This document shows, piece by piece, positions 8,105 to 16,782 of a DNA stretch of 26,150 nucleotides. The translations under genes were made by a program, and so were the position numbers. Numbering within the stretch: position 1 is the first letter of the stretch; every line of letters starts with the position of its first letter. The stretch covers positions 1-26,150 of the forward strand of contig CBCXVS010000074.1 in the NCBI GenBank assembly GCA_965178525.1, given 5' to 3'. The notes under the pieces were generated by a model. That model worked only from the letters and a program-made list of their open reading frames with translations. It was not told the DNA's origin and ran no database searches. This DNA is from CBCXVS01 sp965178525. GTDB lineage: Bacteria > Tectomicrobia > Entotheonellia > Entotheonellales > Entotheonellaceae.

Positions 8105-9714
8105 CACGGCGTCTCCTGTAGTCGCTCGAACAATTCTTGCTCTTGCTTGGCCTTCTCTGCCAGGCCGAGCCGGCTATAACTTTCCGCCAGATCGCGGTGT
8201 ATGAACGGGTCAAAGGGATTGATCTGTATCGCTTCCCATAACGCCAGGCGCGCTTGCTCATACGCTTGACGCGTCAGGTGGAGCCGTCCCAGATGGGTAT
8301 AGGTCGTGACATAATCCGGCGCCAGTGACTGCGCGCGCTGGAGATATCGTAGCGCCTTCTGCCAATCTCCCCGGACCATGAGCATGCCGGCCAACTTGTT
8401 CAAGAGATAGGGTGAATAGGGATCCTTGCTGAGCGCTCGGCGGTATTCCCCCGACGCGGCTCGTACGCGGCCGCGTTGCCGCAAGCGATCCCCCAGGCGC
8501 GTGTGCATACGGGCCGTGGTGGACTCAATTTCCTGCCGCAGATCGTCTACGGGAATCTTGCCGTCCTCTTTCAAGGTGAAACGCGGCAGCCGCACGCCCT
8601 CGTGCTCCTGGAGCTGTTTCGCTTGCAGAAATCGGCGCCACGCCTGTGCGAATTGCGGAAACGTCACCTTCATGACCCGCGCAATGGCGTCCGCCGCGCC
8701 TTCGTCCTGGGTTTGCTGCAACGCCTGCAGAATGCGCACGAGTCCTTTGGGACCCAGGCGCTGCATGATGAAGTCAATGGCCGACGCGGCCTCTGCATAT
8801 CCCAATTGTACCTGATACGTCATCTCGAGTTTGACCAGCGAGGGTTCCATATTTTTGAACCCCACAAAACTGTCATGGGTCAGCGCGTGTGCCAGCAGGC
8901 TCTCGGTGCGGCGGCTGAGCCAGGACGATTGCGGCAACCGCCACGCATCCTCAAAATACTTCGCCACCCCTTCGTGCAGCCAGATGGGGGCACGATTGGC
9001 GCTCAGACGGACCAGCAAATAGTGGATATATTCATGACTCAGCGCGTCGGCCCAGCGATAGCCCCGCGCCAGGTTACGTGGCGAGAGCAGCATGATCTTG
9101 TTGAATTTGCAAATCCCAATCGCGCCCGAGACCTCGATGTCACGGGCCGAAAGACTCGACGCAGGGTAAAACGTATCCGGAGTCGGAAAGATTTCCACGC
9201 GAACTTTATGCTGGGGAAACAAGCCAAAGATCGTACCGAGGCGTTGATAGCTATGCTCGAGTACGTCCGCCACGTACGGCGCCAGGGCGGCATCGCGTTC
9301 GGGATCGATGAAAATACGAAAATGCTCCGTTTCGATCGGTTGCAGCGTGGTGGCGGCCTCAATCGTCTGCGCCACAAAATCCCGATATCCCTCGAACTGG
9401 GGATGGGCAACGGTCTGCGCTAGCTGTTCGAAGGTGGCCAGCGCATCCGCATACCGCCCCAGATAAAACTGCGCCTGACCCATCAGAAAACGCCATTGCG
9501 GATCGTGTGGCGAAGTGGCCAGTTGACGTTCGAGCCAAGCGTGCGCCTTCTCTGCCTGCCAGCGATCGAGCAGTACAGCCCCTTGGCTGTCCATTTCTAA
9601 GTCGAACTCTCCCGCCCGACGGGTCGCGGTCGCGAGTGCCAGCCATAGCCAGCAGACACACCACAATCCCACGAGCATGCGCCATGTGGAGCTGGACACA
9701 AGTCGTTGCATCAT
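8104..9714 (-). CDS. Peptidase MA-type zinc metalloprotease-like protein with TPR repeats, exported or membrane anchored
   Basis: A 536-residue protein. A hydrophobic N-terminus (LVGLWCVCWLWLALATA) acts as a signal or anchor. A short TPR-like region (about 50-100) is followed by a gluzincin-like domain with HEYIH at 227-231 (HExxH) and WLHEGVAKYFED at 246-257, which supplies the usual downstream Glu ligand. This matches Peptidase_MA-like domains, whose substrates are mostly unknown. The C-terminal third is a run of TPR units (ALSKDPYSPYLLNKLAGML, ALRYLQRAQSLAPDYVTTYT, ARLALWEAIQINPFDPFIHR). It overlaps the MoxR gene by one base (TGATG). Two adjacent ATGs (9714, 9711) could start it; the ribosome site is weak. 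The active-site motif looks intact, so protease activity is plausible but unproven. Confidence 0.85.
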   Translation of the reverse strand: MMQRLVSSSTWRMLVGLWCVCWLWLALATATRRAGEFDLEMDSQGAVLLDRWQAEKAHAWLERQLATSPHDPQWRFLMGQAQFYLGRYADALATFEQLAQTVAHPQFEGYRDFVAQTIEAATTLQPIETEHFRIFIDPERDAALAPYVADVLEHSYQRLGTIFGLFPQHKVRVEIFPTPDTFYPASSLSARDIEVSGAIGICKFNKIMLLSPRNLARGYRWADALSHEYIHYLLVRLSANRAPIWLHEGVAKYFEDAWRLPQSSWLSRRTESLLAHALTHDSFVGFKNMEPSLVKLEMTYQVQLGYAEAASAIDFIMQRLGPKGLVRILQALQQTQDEGAADAIARVMKVTFPQFAQAWRRFLQAKQLQEHEGVRLPRFTLKEDGKIPVDDLRQEIESTTARMHTRLGDRLRQRGRVRAASGEYRRALSKDPYSPYLLNKLAGMLMVRGDWQKALRYLQRAQSLAPDYVTTYTHLGRLHLTRQAYEQARLALWEAIQINPFDPFIHRDLAESYSRLGLAEKAKQEQELFERLQETP

Positions 9715-9765
9715 GTGATATTTCCGGAGAAAAGATAGGTAAACAATAGTACACCGGGTGAACCG

Positions 9766-12700
9766 TTAGCGGACAATATTGCGGTAATACTGCTCAATGA
9801 GTTCCTTATATCGTTCTGGATAGCCCTCTTTCAGCGCTTCCATGATATCCTCACGAAACATGCGCGGGACTTTGTACGCTTCCTTGTCAGGCAGTTGAAA
9901 ATTGCGCACATTGGCGCCAGCCGTGCCGCCCTGGCGTTGATCGACCTGGGGTTGCGGCATCATATTGGGGAGCGGGAGGCGGCCAGCTTGCCGCAGCATC
10001 GGCATCGATTGCCCCATCATTTGGTTGCGCTGAGCCAATTGTTGCATGGCCTGCTGCAGACTGTTTTGCGCGTTGCGCAACCGTTCCAACGCCTCCCGCT
10101 CCGGCGGCAACGCCTGCTGGCTCTGATGCCCTTGCAGTTTGCTCTGCGCTTGTTGCATAAACGGCATGGCATCACGCAGGTTATTGACGGTTTCCGTCGG
10201 CAAAAACGGCATGAGCGGCAATAAATTATCGAACGCCTGATGCAGTTGCGCCGTTTCCTCGCGCACGTTCCCCTGCCGCTTTCCCAACTGTCCGAGTTGC
10301 TCACGCTGCGGTGGGGTCAACATGGCCTGCCGGTCTTGGGGTAAGCCGTCCATACGATGGCCGATCCCCTCCAAGCCTTCCTGTGCCTGCTGTGCCTGTT
10401 GCTGCATCATCTCGTCAGGCGCCTGCAGACCGTCGATGCGCCGTTGCATCCAGTCGAGCTGGCGCTTGACGGCTTCGAGCGCTTCACGAGCCTGCGGCAT
10501 GTCTTGCGTCGAAAAATGCTTCTGCATGTCACGCAGCCGTTGCAAGACATCACGATACGTCCGCTGGAAGCTGACATCGAGTTCCGGATGCTGGCGGGCG
10601 CGGTGTGACAGCGCGCTCATCAGTTGAGAGAGCTCGCTGAGTTCGCGCTTCAAACGGTCTTGCATCGCATCAAAGGCGCGTTGCTGTGCCTGGTTCAGGC
10701 GCCGCATGGCGTCGTGATCAATCTGCTGCGTCTCATCCACGATGTCTTCCTGCCGCTGTACCAGGTCCGCCAGCGCGTTAGACGATTCTTGCAGTTGTTG
10801 AGACATCGCATCCATAGAACCACTGCGCGCTTGCTGCATCATATTTTGCATGGAGGCAACCATCGCCGACAGGGTTTTGAGCAACTCTTCTGCCAGCTTT
10901 TTAGCCCCCTCGATATCCCTCTCGGCCAACTTCTGCCGGATGGCATCAAGCTGCTCCATCATGTTCCCCATCGGGAGGTTCTCAAGCTGTTGATTGAGAA
11001 ATTCGTCGGGAAGCGACATGGGAAGCTGCGACAACGTGTTGGCAAGCTCTTGCATGAGCTGGTCCACTGCGTCGAGCATTTTCTGCAGTTCCGGCGGAAT
11101 ATCGCCGCCCTGAAAATCCTTCGGCAGGTTATCCAGAGCGGCTAGCAACTGGTTTTGTTGCTCCATCATCTTCGTGCTGAGCTGCATGAGGTCGTGGAAT
11201 TTTTCCGCGGTGGCGATATCTTCCGCCTGCGACGAGAGCCGTTCCAATTCCTGCACGACCTCTTCCAGCGATTGTTGCGCCTGTTCCTGTTGCGCTGGCG
11301 ATGCTGGCGGATGGCTCAGCGACTGCATGTCCTGTTGCAATTGCGGCATCAGGTTCTGTTGCATATAGTCCATGTTCTGCTGCAAGGCTTGCAGGTCGCT
11401 AAACGTCTCAAACGTGCTATACGGATCGTTTTGCACTTTCGCCAATGCCTCATCCAGACGCTGTGCCAGTTGCTCGGCGCGTTCCATAGCTTGTTGCTGC
11501 TGCGCTTGGGCTTGCTCCGCTTCTTCCGGGCTTGGCCGGCTTGGCGCCGGCGCGTCCGTCTCCTCCGCACGCCAATTCGCCATGTCATCCGCCAGCTCCA
11601 AATGATCCGCCAGCAGATCGAGCAGCGCATCGGCAATCTCGCGTTGCAACGCCTCCAGGTCTTGATGTTCTTGCTCGCGGTTGCGCACCTTCAAGGTCAG
11701 CGTCTGCGACACGCCTTTTTTGGGGCCGGAAATGGTGTCGTTATCATACACTTCGATATAAACTTGCACCGTCTCTCCGGGCGGCAAGGAATGCTGATAC
11801 ATATCCCAGGCAAACCGCTCCGTCGTCCGGCGAGAGTCGAAACGGCCCTGGTGTAGGGGGAGACGATGTTCCATGCCATCAGGACCGAAATAGACGAGGG
11901 TCGCATCTTGCAGGCCGAAATCGTCTTCGGCGTCATAGCGCACCTCGAGTACCGTTGTCTCATCGACTTCCATACCATCTTCAGGTCGGAGTATGGTGAC
12001 CGTCGGCACGAGATCGGGCACAATCTGCACGGTATACCACGGCGGCTGGAGGTTTTTCAGCCCATGTGTATCTTCCACCTCGATACGATAGGCGCCTTCC
12101 TCCATCACCAGAATTTCTCCCTGCAACGTCTGCTCGTTAATCGCGAGCGGCAGTTCACTGCCGTTAGCAAAACGGAGCGTCGCTTTCGACAGCGGGACAT
12201 TAGCCTGCATCGTCATGCGGACCTGGGTGCCGGGTAGGGCCTGGATATCGCCGCCACCCTCCTGGGTGCGCTCGGGTAGACCGGTATAGTCGGGGAACAG
12301 ATAATGCAACGTCAGCTTGCCGACCGCCGGAGCGGGCACGACATTCACGCTGCCCTGCGGTGAGGCCGAACCTCCCGCCAGTGCCTGAAATGTGAATGAC
12401 GTGGGGGGTTTTAAAAACACGTAGCGGAACGTCCCCTGCTTCTCAGGCTCCATGGCGTAGCGCTTGTCGCGTTGCCCGGGACGCGCCACGACGATCTCCA
12501 TACGGCGCGGCGCCTGGTCGCGCGCGCGGGCCCGGACCTCGAGATTCGTCCCCTGGGCAATGGTCACGCGTGCCGGAACAATACTCAAATGCAGATCGCG
12601 CGCCGGTAGATAACGGAGTGGCGACACGATCACTCGCACGGCTTCACCCAACAACGCCGGTTGGATCACGGCGACAAGCACCGCCGTGCACAGCAGGATG

Positions 12701-13173
12701 CCACACCAGGCAAGCCCCTGCAGGCGATGGCGGCGTATCACCGCCTTTGGCGTATATTGCTGGATCTTCCGGGCGGTCTGCGCATGCAGAGCGCGTACCA
12801 AGTCGAGAGAGATGCCGTGGGGATTCGACTGTTGCAGACGCGCCGGATGCAATTCCAGCGCATTGGTGAGGTCGTCATGCAGGTCGGGATACGTCTGTTC
12901 AATATTCATCAAAGTATGGCGCCGTGACACCAGCCGTAGGGCCGGCGCGAGCACGACACCGAGACAGAGTAGCAGGACGACAACGGTAAATCCACTATAA
13001 ATGGGGGCAAGGAGCGGCAACGACGGGACGAGGTGCCGGACGCCGATACCGAGTAAGACCAGGAGCAGCAGGACCGTGAGCAGCACGATTCCTGCTTGTA
13101 GCACACGCCGCGCATACAAGCCGTGTTGAATACGCCGCACGAAAGCGGTCAGCGTCCGGTACTCCTCAAGCAT
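9766..13173 (-). CDS. DUF4175-family large membrane protein with Gln-rich coiled-coil C-terminus
   Basis: A 1135-residue protein. Three membrane segments lie near 25-47, 55-78 and 152-172. A cytoplasm- or periplasm-facing block with beta-rich, Ig-like sequence follows (about 190-490; e.g. LHYLFPDYTGLPERT and VTILRPEDGMEVDETTVLEV). The second half (about 500-1060) is a long, low-complexity, Gln/Met/Leu-rich helical region suited to coiled coil. The tail KVPRMFREDIMEALKEGYPE with ELIEQYYRNI is a typical DUF4175 ending. Function is unknown; the family often sits beside MoxR/BatA genes. The ATG at 13173 has AGGAAG upstream and follows the HisD stop by 9 bases, so co-transcription is very likely. 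Confidence 0.85.
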   Translation of the reverse strand: MLEEYRTLTAFVRRIQHGLYARRVLQAGIVLLTVLLLLVLLGIGVRHLVPSLPLLAPIYSGFTVVVLLLCLGVVLAPALRLVSRRHTLMNIEQTYPDLHDDLTNALELHPARLQQSNPHGISLDLVRALHAQTARKIQQYTPKAVIRRHRLQGLAWCGILLCTAVLVAVIQPALLGEAVRVIVSPLRYLPARDLHLSIVPARVTIAQGTNLEVRARARDQAPRRMEIVVARPGQRDKRYAMEPEKQGTFRYVFLKPPTSFTFQALAGGSASPQGSVNVVPAPAVGKLTLHYLFPDYTGLPERTQEGGGDIQALPGTQVRMTMQANVPLSKATLRFANGSELPLAINEQTLQGEILVMEEGAYRIEVEDTHGLKNLQPPWYTVQIVPDLVPTVTILRPEDGMEVDETTVLEVRYDAEDDFGLQDATLVYFGPDGMEHRLPLHQGRFDSRRTTERFAWDMYQHSLPPGETVQVYIEVYDNDTISGPKKGVSQTLTLKVRNREQEHQDLEALQREIADALLDLLADHLELADDMANWRAEETDAPAPSRPSPEEAEQAQAQQQQAMERAEQLAQRLDEALAKVQNDPYSTFETFSDLQALQQNMDYMQQNLMPQLQQDMQSLSHPPASPAQQEQAQQSLEEVVQELERLSSQAEDIATAEKFHDLMQLSTKMMEQQNQLLAALDNLPKDFQGGDIPPELQKMLDAVDQLMQELANTLSQLPMSLPDEFLNQQLENLPMGNMMEQLDAIRQKLAERDIEGAKKLAEELLKTLSAMVASMQNMMQQARSGSMDAMSQQLQESSNALADLVQRQEDIVDETQQIDHDAMRRLNQAQQRAFDAMQDRLKRELSELSQLMSALSHRARQHPELDVSFQRTYRDVLQRLRDMQKHFSTQDMPQAREALEAVKRQLDWMQRRIDGLQAPDEMMQQQAQQAQEGLEGIGHRMDGLPQDRQAMLTPPQREQLGQLGKRQGNVREETAQLHQAFDNLLPLMPFLPTETVNNLRDAMPFMQQAQSKLQGHQSQQALPPEREALERLRNAQNSLQQAMQQLAQRNQMMGQSMPMLRQAGRLPLPNMMPQPQVDQRQGGTAGANVRNFQLPDKEAYKVPRMFREDIMEALKEGYPERYKELIEQYYRNIVR

Positions 13174-13182
13174 GGCGTCTTC

Positions 13183-14472
13183 CTATGATAAGCGTATATC
13201 CACGGCCTGCTGGTGGGCGGCAAATCCTTCGGCTGCCGTCAGCGCCCGCAACGGCTCTTGCAGAGCCTGCAACCCTTCGTGTGTCAACGTCTGTACTTCC
13301 AGTTTTTTCACGAATTCATCCACGGAAAGAGGCGAGAACGCCCGAGCGTAGCCCCCTGTCGGAATGACATGGTTGGTGCCGGAGAGATAGTCTCCCATGG
13401 TAACCGGGGAGTAATGACCGAGAAAGACGGAGCCAGCATTCATAATGCCGGTGCTCACCGTCCAGGGATCGGCGGTCATGATTTCCAGATGCTCCGGCGC
13501 ATAGTCATTACTAAAACATACGCAGGCATCCAGATCTTCCATGATGAGAATCATACCATAGCGATCAAGCGCCGCGCGGATGCGCTCTGCGGTTGGCAGC
13601 CCCGGAAGGAGCGTCTCCACCGCAGCGGCTACGTCGTGTGCCAGGCGGGCCGATGGGGTCAGGAGGACCACGGCGGAATCCTCTCCGTGTTCGGCCTGGG
13701 ATAGCAGGTCGGCGGCGACAAAGGCTGGTTGCGCCGTCTCATCGGCAATGATCACAATTTCCGAGGGACCAGGCGGGCAATCGATGGCCAGCGGCAAGCC
13801 TGAACTGGCGGCCCAGAGCTTCGCCGCCACGACATAAATGCTTCCCGGACCGAAAATTTTGTAGACCTGCGGTACCGTTTCGGTCCCGAACGCCATCGCG
13901 GCAATGGCCTGCGCCCCGCCGAGTTTGAAGATATCGCGTAGTCCAACCAGCTCCGCGGCAACGAGCATCGCGGCTGGCGCCGTGCCATCTGGGGAGGGGG
14001 GCAAGCACAGAACGCGCTGCGGACAGCCGGCAACCCAAGCCGGCACACCTAGCATCAGGACGGTAGACGGGTAGGGGGTTTTTCCGGCTGGCGCATAGAG
14101 CCCGATCCTTTCGATCGGACGCCACAGCCGGCCGGCGCGGACGCCGGGTTGCAGGTCATGCATCTGCTCTTGCGGTAGCTGTTCGCGGTGGAAGCGCTCC
14201 AGGTTCTCGCGCGCCTGTTGCAAGCTCTCGATCAGCGCCGGGTCGGCCTGCTCGCGTGCCGCGGCCATTTCCTCCGGGCTGACGCGAAACGATGGCAAGT
14301 CGGCGCCATCGAAACGGGCCGTCAATTCTCGCAAGGCGGCATCGCCCCGCTGCCGCACCGCTTCCATCATGGTCCGGACTTGCGGCAGTACCTGCTGCAC
14401 CTCCAAGGCCGACCGCTGCATCAAGCGCGTATACGCTTCGGTGTCCAAATCCGCCAGATATTGCACGCGCAT
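13183..14472 (-). CDS. hisD: Histidinol dehydrogenase family protein (HisD-like; substrate uncertain)
   Basis: A 429-residue member of the HisD family, which oxidises L-histidinol to L-histidine with 2 NAD+ and zinc. Residues matching E. coli HisD are present: Gln259 and His262 in SQAEH, Glu327-His328 in YAPEHLEI, Asp361 in GDYLSG, and His398 in LTHEGL. Differences from most true HisD proteins are seen: GPGS for GPGN near 208-211, IDCPPGPSE where ID..AGPSE is usual, and PLSV where GLSV is usual. No other histidine gene is nearby; the neighbours are an aminotransferase and DUF4175. It may therefore be a paralogue acting on another amino alcohol or diol, like the sulfopropanediol-dehydrogenase branch. 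The ATG at 14472 has AGGAG 8 bases upstream; a GTG at 14481 would overlap that site and is rejected. Confidence 0.85.
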   Translation of the reverse strand: MRVQYLADLDTEAYTRLMQRSALEVQQVLPQVRTMMEAVRQRGDAALRELTARFDGADLPSFRVSPEEMAAAREQADPALIESLQQARENLERFHREQLPQEQMHDLQPGVRAGRLWRPIERIGLYAPAGKTPYPSTVLMLGVPAWVAGCPQRVLCLPPSPDGTAPAAMLVAAELVGLRDIFKLGGAQAIAAMAFGTETVPQVYKIFGPGSIYVVAAKLWAASSGLPLAIDCPPGPSEIVIIADETAQPAFVAADLLSQAEHGEDSAVVLLTPSARLAHDVAAAVETLLPGLPTAERIRAALDRYGMILIMEDLDACVCFSNDYAPEHLEIMTADPWTVSTGIMNAGSVFLGHYSPVTMGDYLSGTNHVIPTGGYARAFSPLSVDEFVKKLEVQTLTHEGLQALQEPLRALTAAEGFAAHQQAVDIRLS

Positions 14473-14477
14473 GCTCG

Positions 14478-15725
14478 TCACTCCTGTAATTCATCCCGAT
14501 AGCGCTGGATTTTGAGGATGGCCTCGACGATGTCGTCCATATCCCGGGACTCACCCAACAGCATGTTCTGACGGATCCAGATCGCTTCCTCATCACAGGC
14601 GCGATCGGTTGCCGGTAGCGCCACCGTGTTGTAGTCCGGCGTCTGCGGATAGACGCCATGGAACAACGGCGGCGTGGCGAGACCGAAATTTTCTGTCCGC
14701 ATGACCGGCTGACGGTAGACCGGCAACGAATAGCCGCCATGCACGCCCGCGATGCCTTCCGCCTGCAGCGCCTGGATAAACCGTGCCTTCGAGACACCGC
14801 CAAAGGCCTCGGCACCATAGCGGAAAAAGAAAATGTGGCAGGCGTTCGATGTCACCCGGCTATCTTCATACAAGGTGGTAATGCCCTCGACCTCGGCGAG
14901 CCCCCGTTGCAAATGGGCCGCATTGGCTTGCCGCCGCGCGAGCTGCTCCGGATACCGTTGCAACTGCATGCGCAACACGGCGCCGTGGAATTCGCTGAGC
15001 CGATAATTGCCGCCCAGGACGTAGTGGGCATACCACAACCCCTCGGGTTGACGGCCGCAATTGCTCAACGACCGCGCCATGGCGCCAAGGTCTGAGTCGT
15101 TACAGAGCATGATGCCGCCTTCGCCCGCCGTGATATTTTTGGAGGACTGGAAACTAAATGTACCCATGTGTCCCAACGTCCCGGTCTTGGCATGCCGCCA
15201 CGACGCGCCCCAGGCTTGAGCCGCATCCTCAATGACCACGAGATCATGGCGTGCCGCCAGGGCCTGAATGGCGTCCATATCAGCCGGACGCCCCCCAAGG
15301 TGGACGGGGATGATCGCACGCGTACGCGGGGTGATACAGGCGGCCGCATGCTCCGGATCGATCGTGTAGGTGTGAGGGTCGATATCGGCAAAGACCGGCA
15401 CCGCGCCGATCTCCAACGCCGCCGTGGCCGTGGCAACGAACGTATACCCGGGGACAATCACCTCGTCCCCCACGCCGATGCCGGCGGCGGTCAGCGCGAG
15501 TTTCAGCGCCACCGTGCCGTTGACTACCGCAATGCCGTAGGCCGCGTCCTGATATGTTGCAAACGCCTCCTCGAAGTCGCGCACCTCTGTTCCGTGCAGC
15601 GCGCCCCAACGTCCGCTGGTGACGACCGCCTGCACCGCATCCACTTCCTCCTGTCCCCAGACCGGCCATTGTGGAAACGGCTTCCGGCGTCGTGGCGCGC
15701 CGCCGGCTATGGCTAAATGTGCCAT
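14478..15725 (-). CDS. DegT/DnrJ/EryC1/StrS-family PLP aminotransferase
   Basis: A 415-residue fold-type I PLP enzyme. Family features: SGRWGALHGTEVRDFEEAFA near the N-terminus, GDEVIVPGYTFVATATA (86-102), VIEDAAQAWGA (164-174, with Asp167 expected to pair with the PLP nitrogen), and SFQSSKNITAGEGG (191-204) with Lys196 as the Schiff-base lysine. These enzymes aminate keto-sugars, keto-cyclitols or related precursors, with Gln or Glu as donor. The N-terminus (LAIAGGAPRRRKPFPQWP) recalls the scyllo-inosose/AHBA-synthase-like branch, but the substrate cannot be fixed from sequence. The start at 15725 was chosen because it begins the conserved region; the frame is open to 15773. It lies 41 bases after the regulator gene and 5 bases before the HisD-like gene. 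Confidence 0.88.
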   Translation of the reverse strand: MAHLAIAGGAPRRRKPFPQWPVWGQEEVDAVQAVVTSGRWGALHGTEVRDFEEAFATYQDAAYGIAVVNGTVALKLALTAAGIGVGDEVIVPGYTFVATATAALEIGAVPVFADIDPHTYTIDPEHAAACITPRTRAIIPVHLGGRPADMDAIQALAARHDLVVIEDAAQAWGASWRHAKTGTLGHMGTFSFQSSKNITAGEGGIMLCNDSDLGAMARSLSNCGRQPEGLWYAHYVLGGNYRLSEFHGAVLRMQLQRYPEQLARRQANAAHLQRGLAEVEGITTLYEDSRVTSNACHIFFFRYGAEAFGGVSKARFIQALQAEGIAGVHGGYSLPVYRQPVMRTENFGLATPPLFHGVYPQTPDYNTVALPATDRACDEEAIWIRQNMLLGESRDMDDIVEAILKIQRYRDELQE

Positions 15726-15766
15726 CGTATACAGCCTTCTCCCGGCACGGTATATCTCCGTTTTGC

Positions 15767-16732
15767 TTACCACGCACTGTACCAGTTGCCCCCTCTGCTG
15801 TCAATGATTTCCGAGGTCTCTTCGGGCTGCCACAAAGCCGCTTTTGTCCTCAGGCTGCGCCCCTGCTGTAGGCCTCCCGCCAGCGTTTCACAGAGGCGCA
15901 GATGGCGGAAAGGCCCCATCGGCGTCGAGCCCTCCGCGGCTTGGCCGCCAATGATGGTAGGATAGATACCCGCGAGGTGGCTCTCCAGCTCGTGCAGTAC
16001 GTCCAAGCCGTCTACGCTGTCGGTCAACGACAGGGCGACGAGCGCGGGCTGTAAACGCTGACAGCCCTCGAGAAGGGCCTGCACCGGGAGATTCGCTCCC
16101 AGGTAATAGACCTGCCAGCCTTCTTGCTGTATGGTATAGGCAAAGGTGAGGAGTCCCAGCTCATGCCATTCTCCTGCCGGACAGGCACAGACAACCCTCG
16201 GCGCCTCGGCGCCTCGCGCGGTGGCGTGCAGCATGGCCAGCAACCGTTGCTTGAAGATTTCGGTGACAAAGCGGCCGCTTACCACCGAGACCTCACCATT
16301 GGCCCACGCCTCTCCCAAACGGTGCAGCAGTGGCGTTGTGACGGTCGTTAGGAGGGTGGCAAAGGTGGAAAAAGCGGCCAGCTCAGCCAATCGGGCTTCC
16401 AGTCGCCCTTTATCGAGGAGGTGGACATAGCTAAGCAATTCGTCGATGCAAGATGGCGTCTGCGCCCGTTCGGGGGATGGTGCTACTGTCAGGGCCATAC
16501 TTTGGCGCAAAAGCGCCTCGCGACCTTCGGCAGCGAGTTCGCCAATGGCACGCCCTTGCTCGATTTGCTGGCGCAAATACAAGAGGAGCTGGACGTCTTC
16601 GTCATCAAATTCCCGGTAGCGATTCCCGGCGCGTTGGGGCTTGAACAGACGGTAACGGTGTTCCCACATGCGCAGGAGTTCCGGCCGGATGCCGGTCAGG
16701 CGGGACACCGCTTTCATGCGGTAGGTTGCCAT
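15767..16732 (-). CDS. MerR-type regulator with B12-binding domain (CarH/LitR-like architecture)
   Basis: A 321-residue repressor-like protein. Residues 1-70 form a MerR winged helix (YRMKAVSRLTGIRPELLRMW, then EHRYRLFKPQRAGNRYREF). A four-helix cap (about 95-170) and a cobalamin-binding Rossmann domain (about 178-300) follow, with the base-off/His-on motif E-x-H-x-x-G as GEWHELG (Glu188, His190, Gly193) and YYLGANLP, LSLTDS, PTIIGG. CarH proteins use adenosylcobalamin as a light sensor. Their cap has W-H and, nine residues after the Trp, E-H; here the same stretch reads AWANGEVSVVSGRF, with Ala, Gly and Arg instead. B12 binding is likely but CarH-type photochemistry is doubtful. The ATG at 16732 has a strong AGGAGGAG site. 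It heads the run of metabolic and Bat genes and probably regulates its own promoter. Confidence 0.9.
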   Translation of the reverse strand: MATYRMKAVSRLTGIRPELLRMWEHRYRLFKPQRAGNRYREFDDEDVQLLLYLRQQIEQGRAIGELAAEGREALLRQSMALTVAPSPERAQTPSCIDELLSYVHLLDKGRLEARLAELAAFSTFATLLTTVTTPLLHRLGEAWANGEVSVVSGRFVTEIFKQRLLAMLHATARGAEAPRVVCACPAGEWHELGLLTFAYTIQQEGWQVYYLGANLPVQALLEGCQRLQPALVALSLTDSVDGLDVLHELESHLAGIYPTIIGGQAAEGSTPMGPFRHLRLCETLAGGLQQGRSLRTKAALWQPEETSEIIDSRGGNWYSAW

Positions 16733-16754
16733 GACATCTCCTCCTGTCCGAGGG

Positions 16755-16782
16755 AGTATAGGGTTCGTTAGGGGTTTGTCAA
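16755..16782 (-). promoter_or_regulatory. Sigma70-type promoter of the MerR-B12 gene
   Basis: On the minus strand, TTGACA (16777-16782) is separated by 16 bases from TATACT (16755-16760). A start of transcription near 16748 would give a leader of about 16 bases that contains the AGGAGGAG ribosome site before the ATG at 16732. The -35 box is a perfect consensus and is covered by the second of three direct repeats, the usual layout for repression. Confidence 0.75.

Noticed and set aside
8476..9423. A 315-codon plus-strand open frame opposite the Peptidase-MA gene
   Set aside because: It is fully antisense to a gene with clear motifs, and its own product looks like no family.
10357..11856. Long open frames on the plus strand opposite the DUF4175 gene
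   Set aside because: They are antisense shadows of a Gln/Leu-rich coding region and have no recognisable domains.
13183..14472. A histidine biosynthesis operon
   Set aside because: No other his gene is present; the adjacent aminotransferase is of the DegT type, not HisC.
14473..14481. GTG at 14481 as start of the HisD-like gene
   Set aside because: It overlaps the AGGAG ribosome site that correctly positions the ATG at 14472.
15767..16732. Calling the regulator a light sensor (CarH)
   Set aside because: The domain order fits, but the W-H and E-H cap residues needed for CarH photochemistry are not present.
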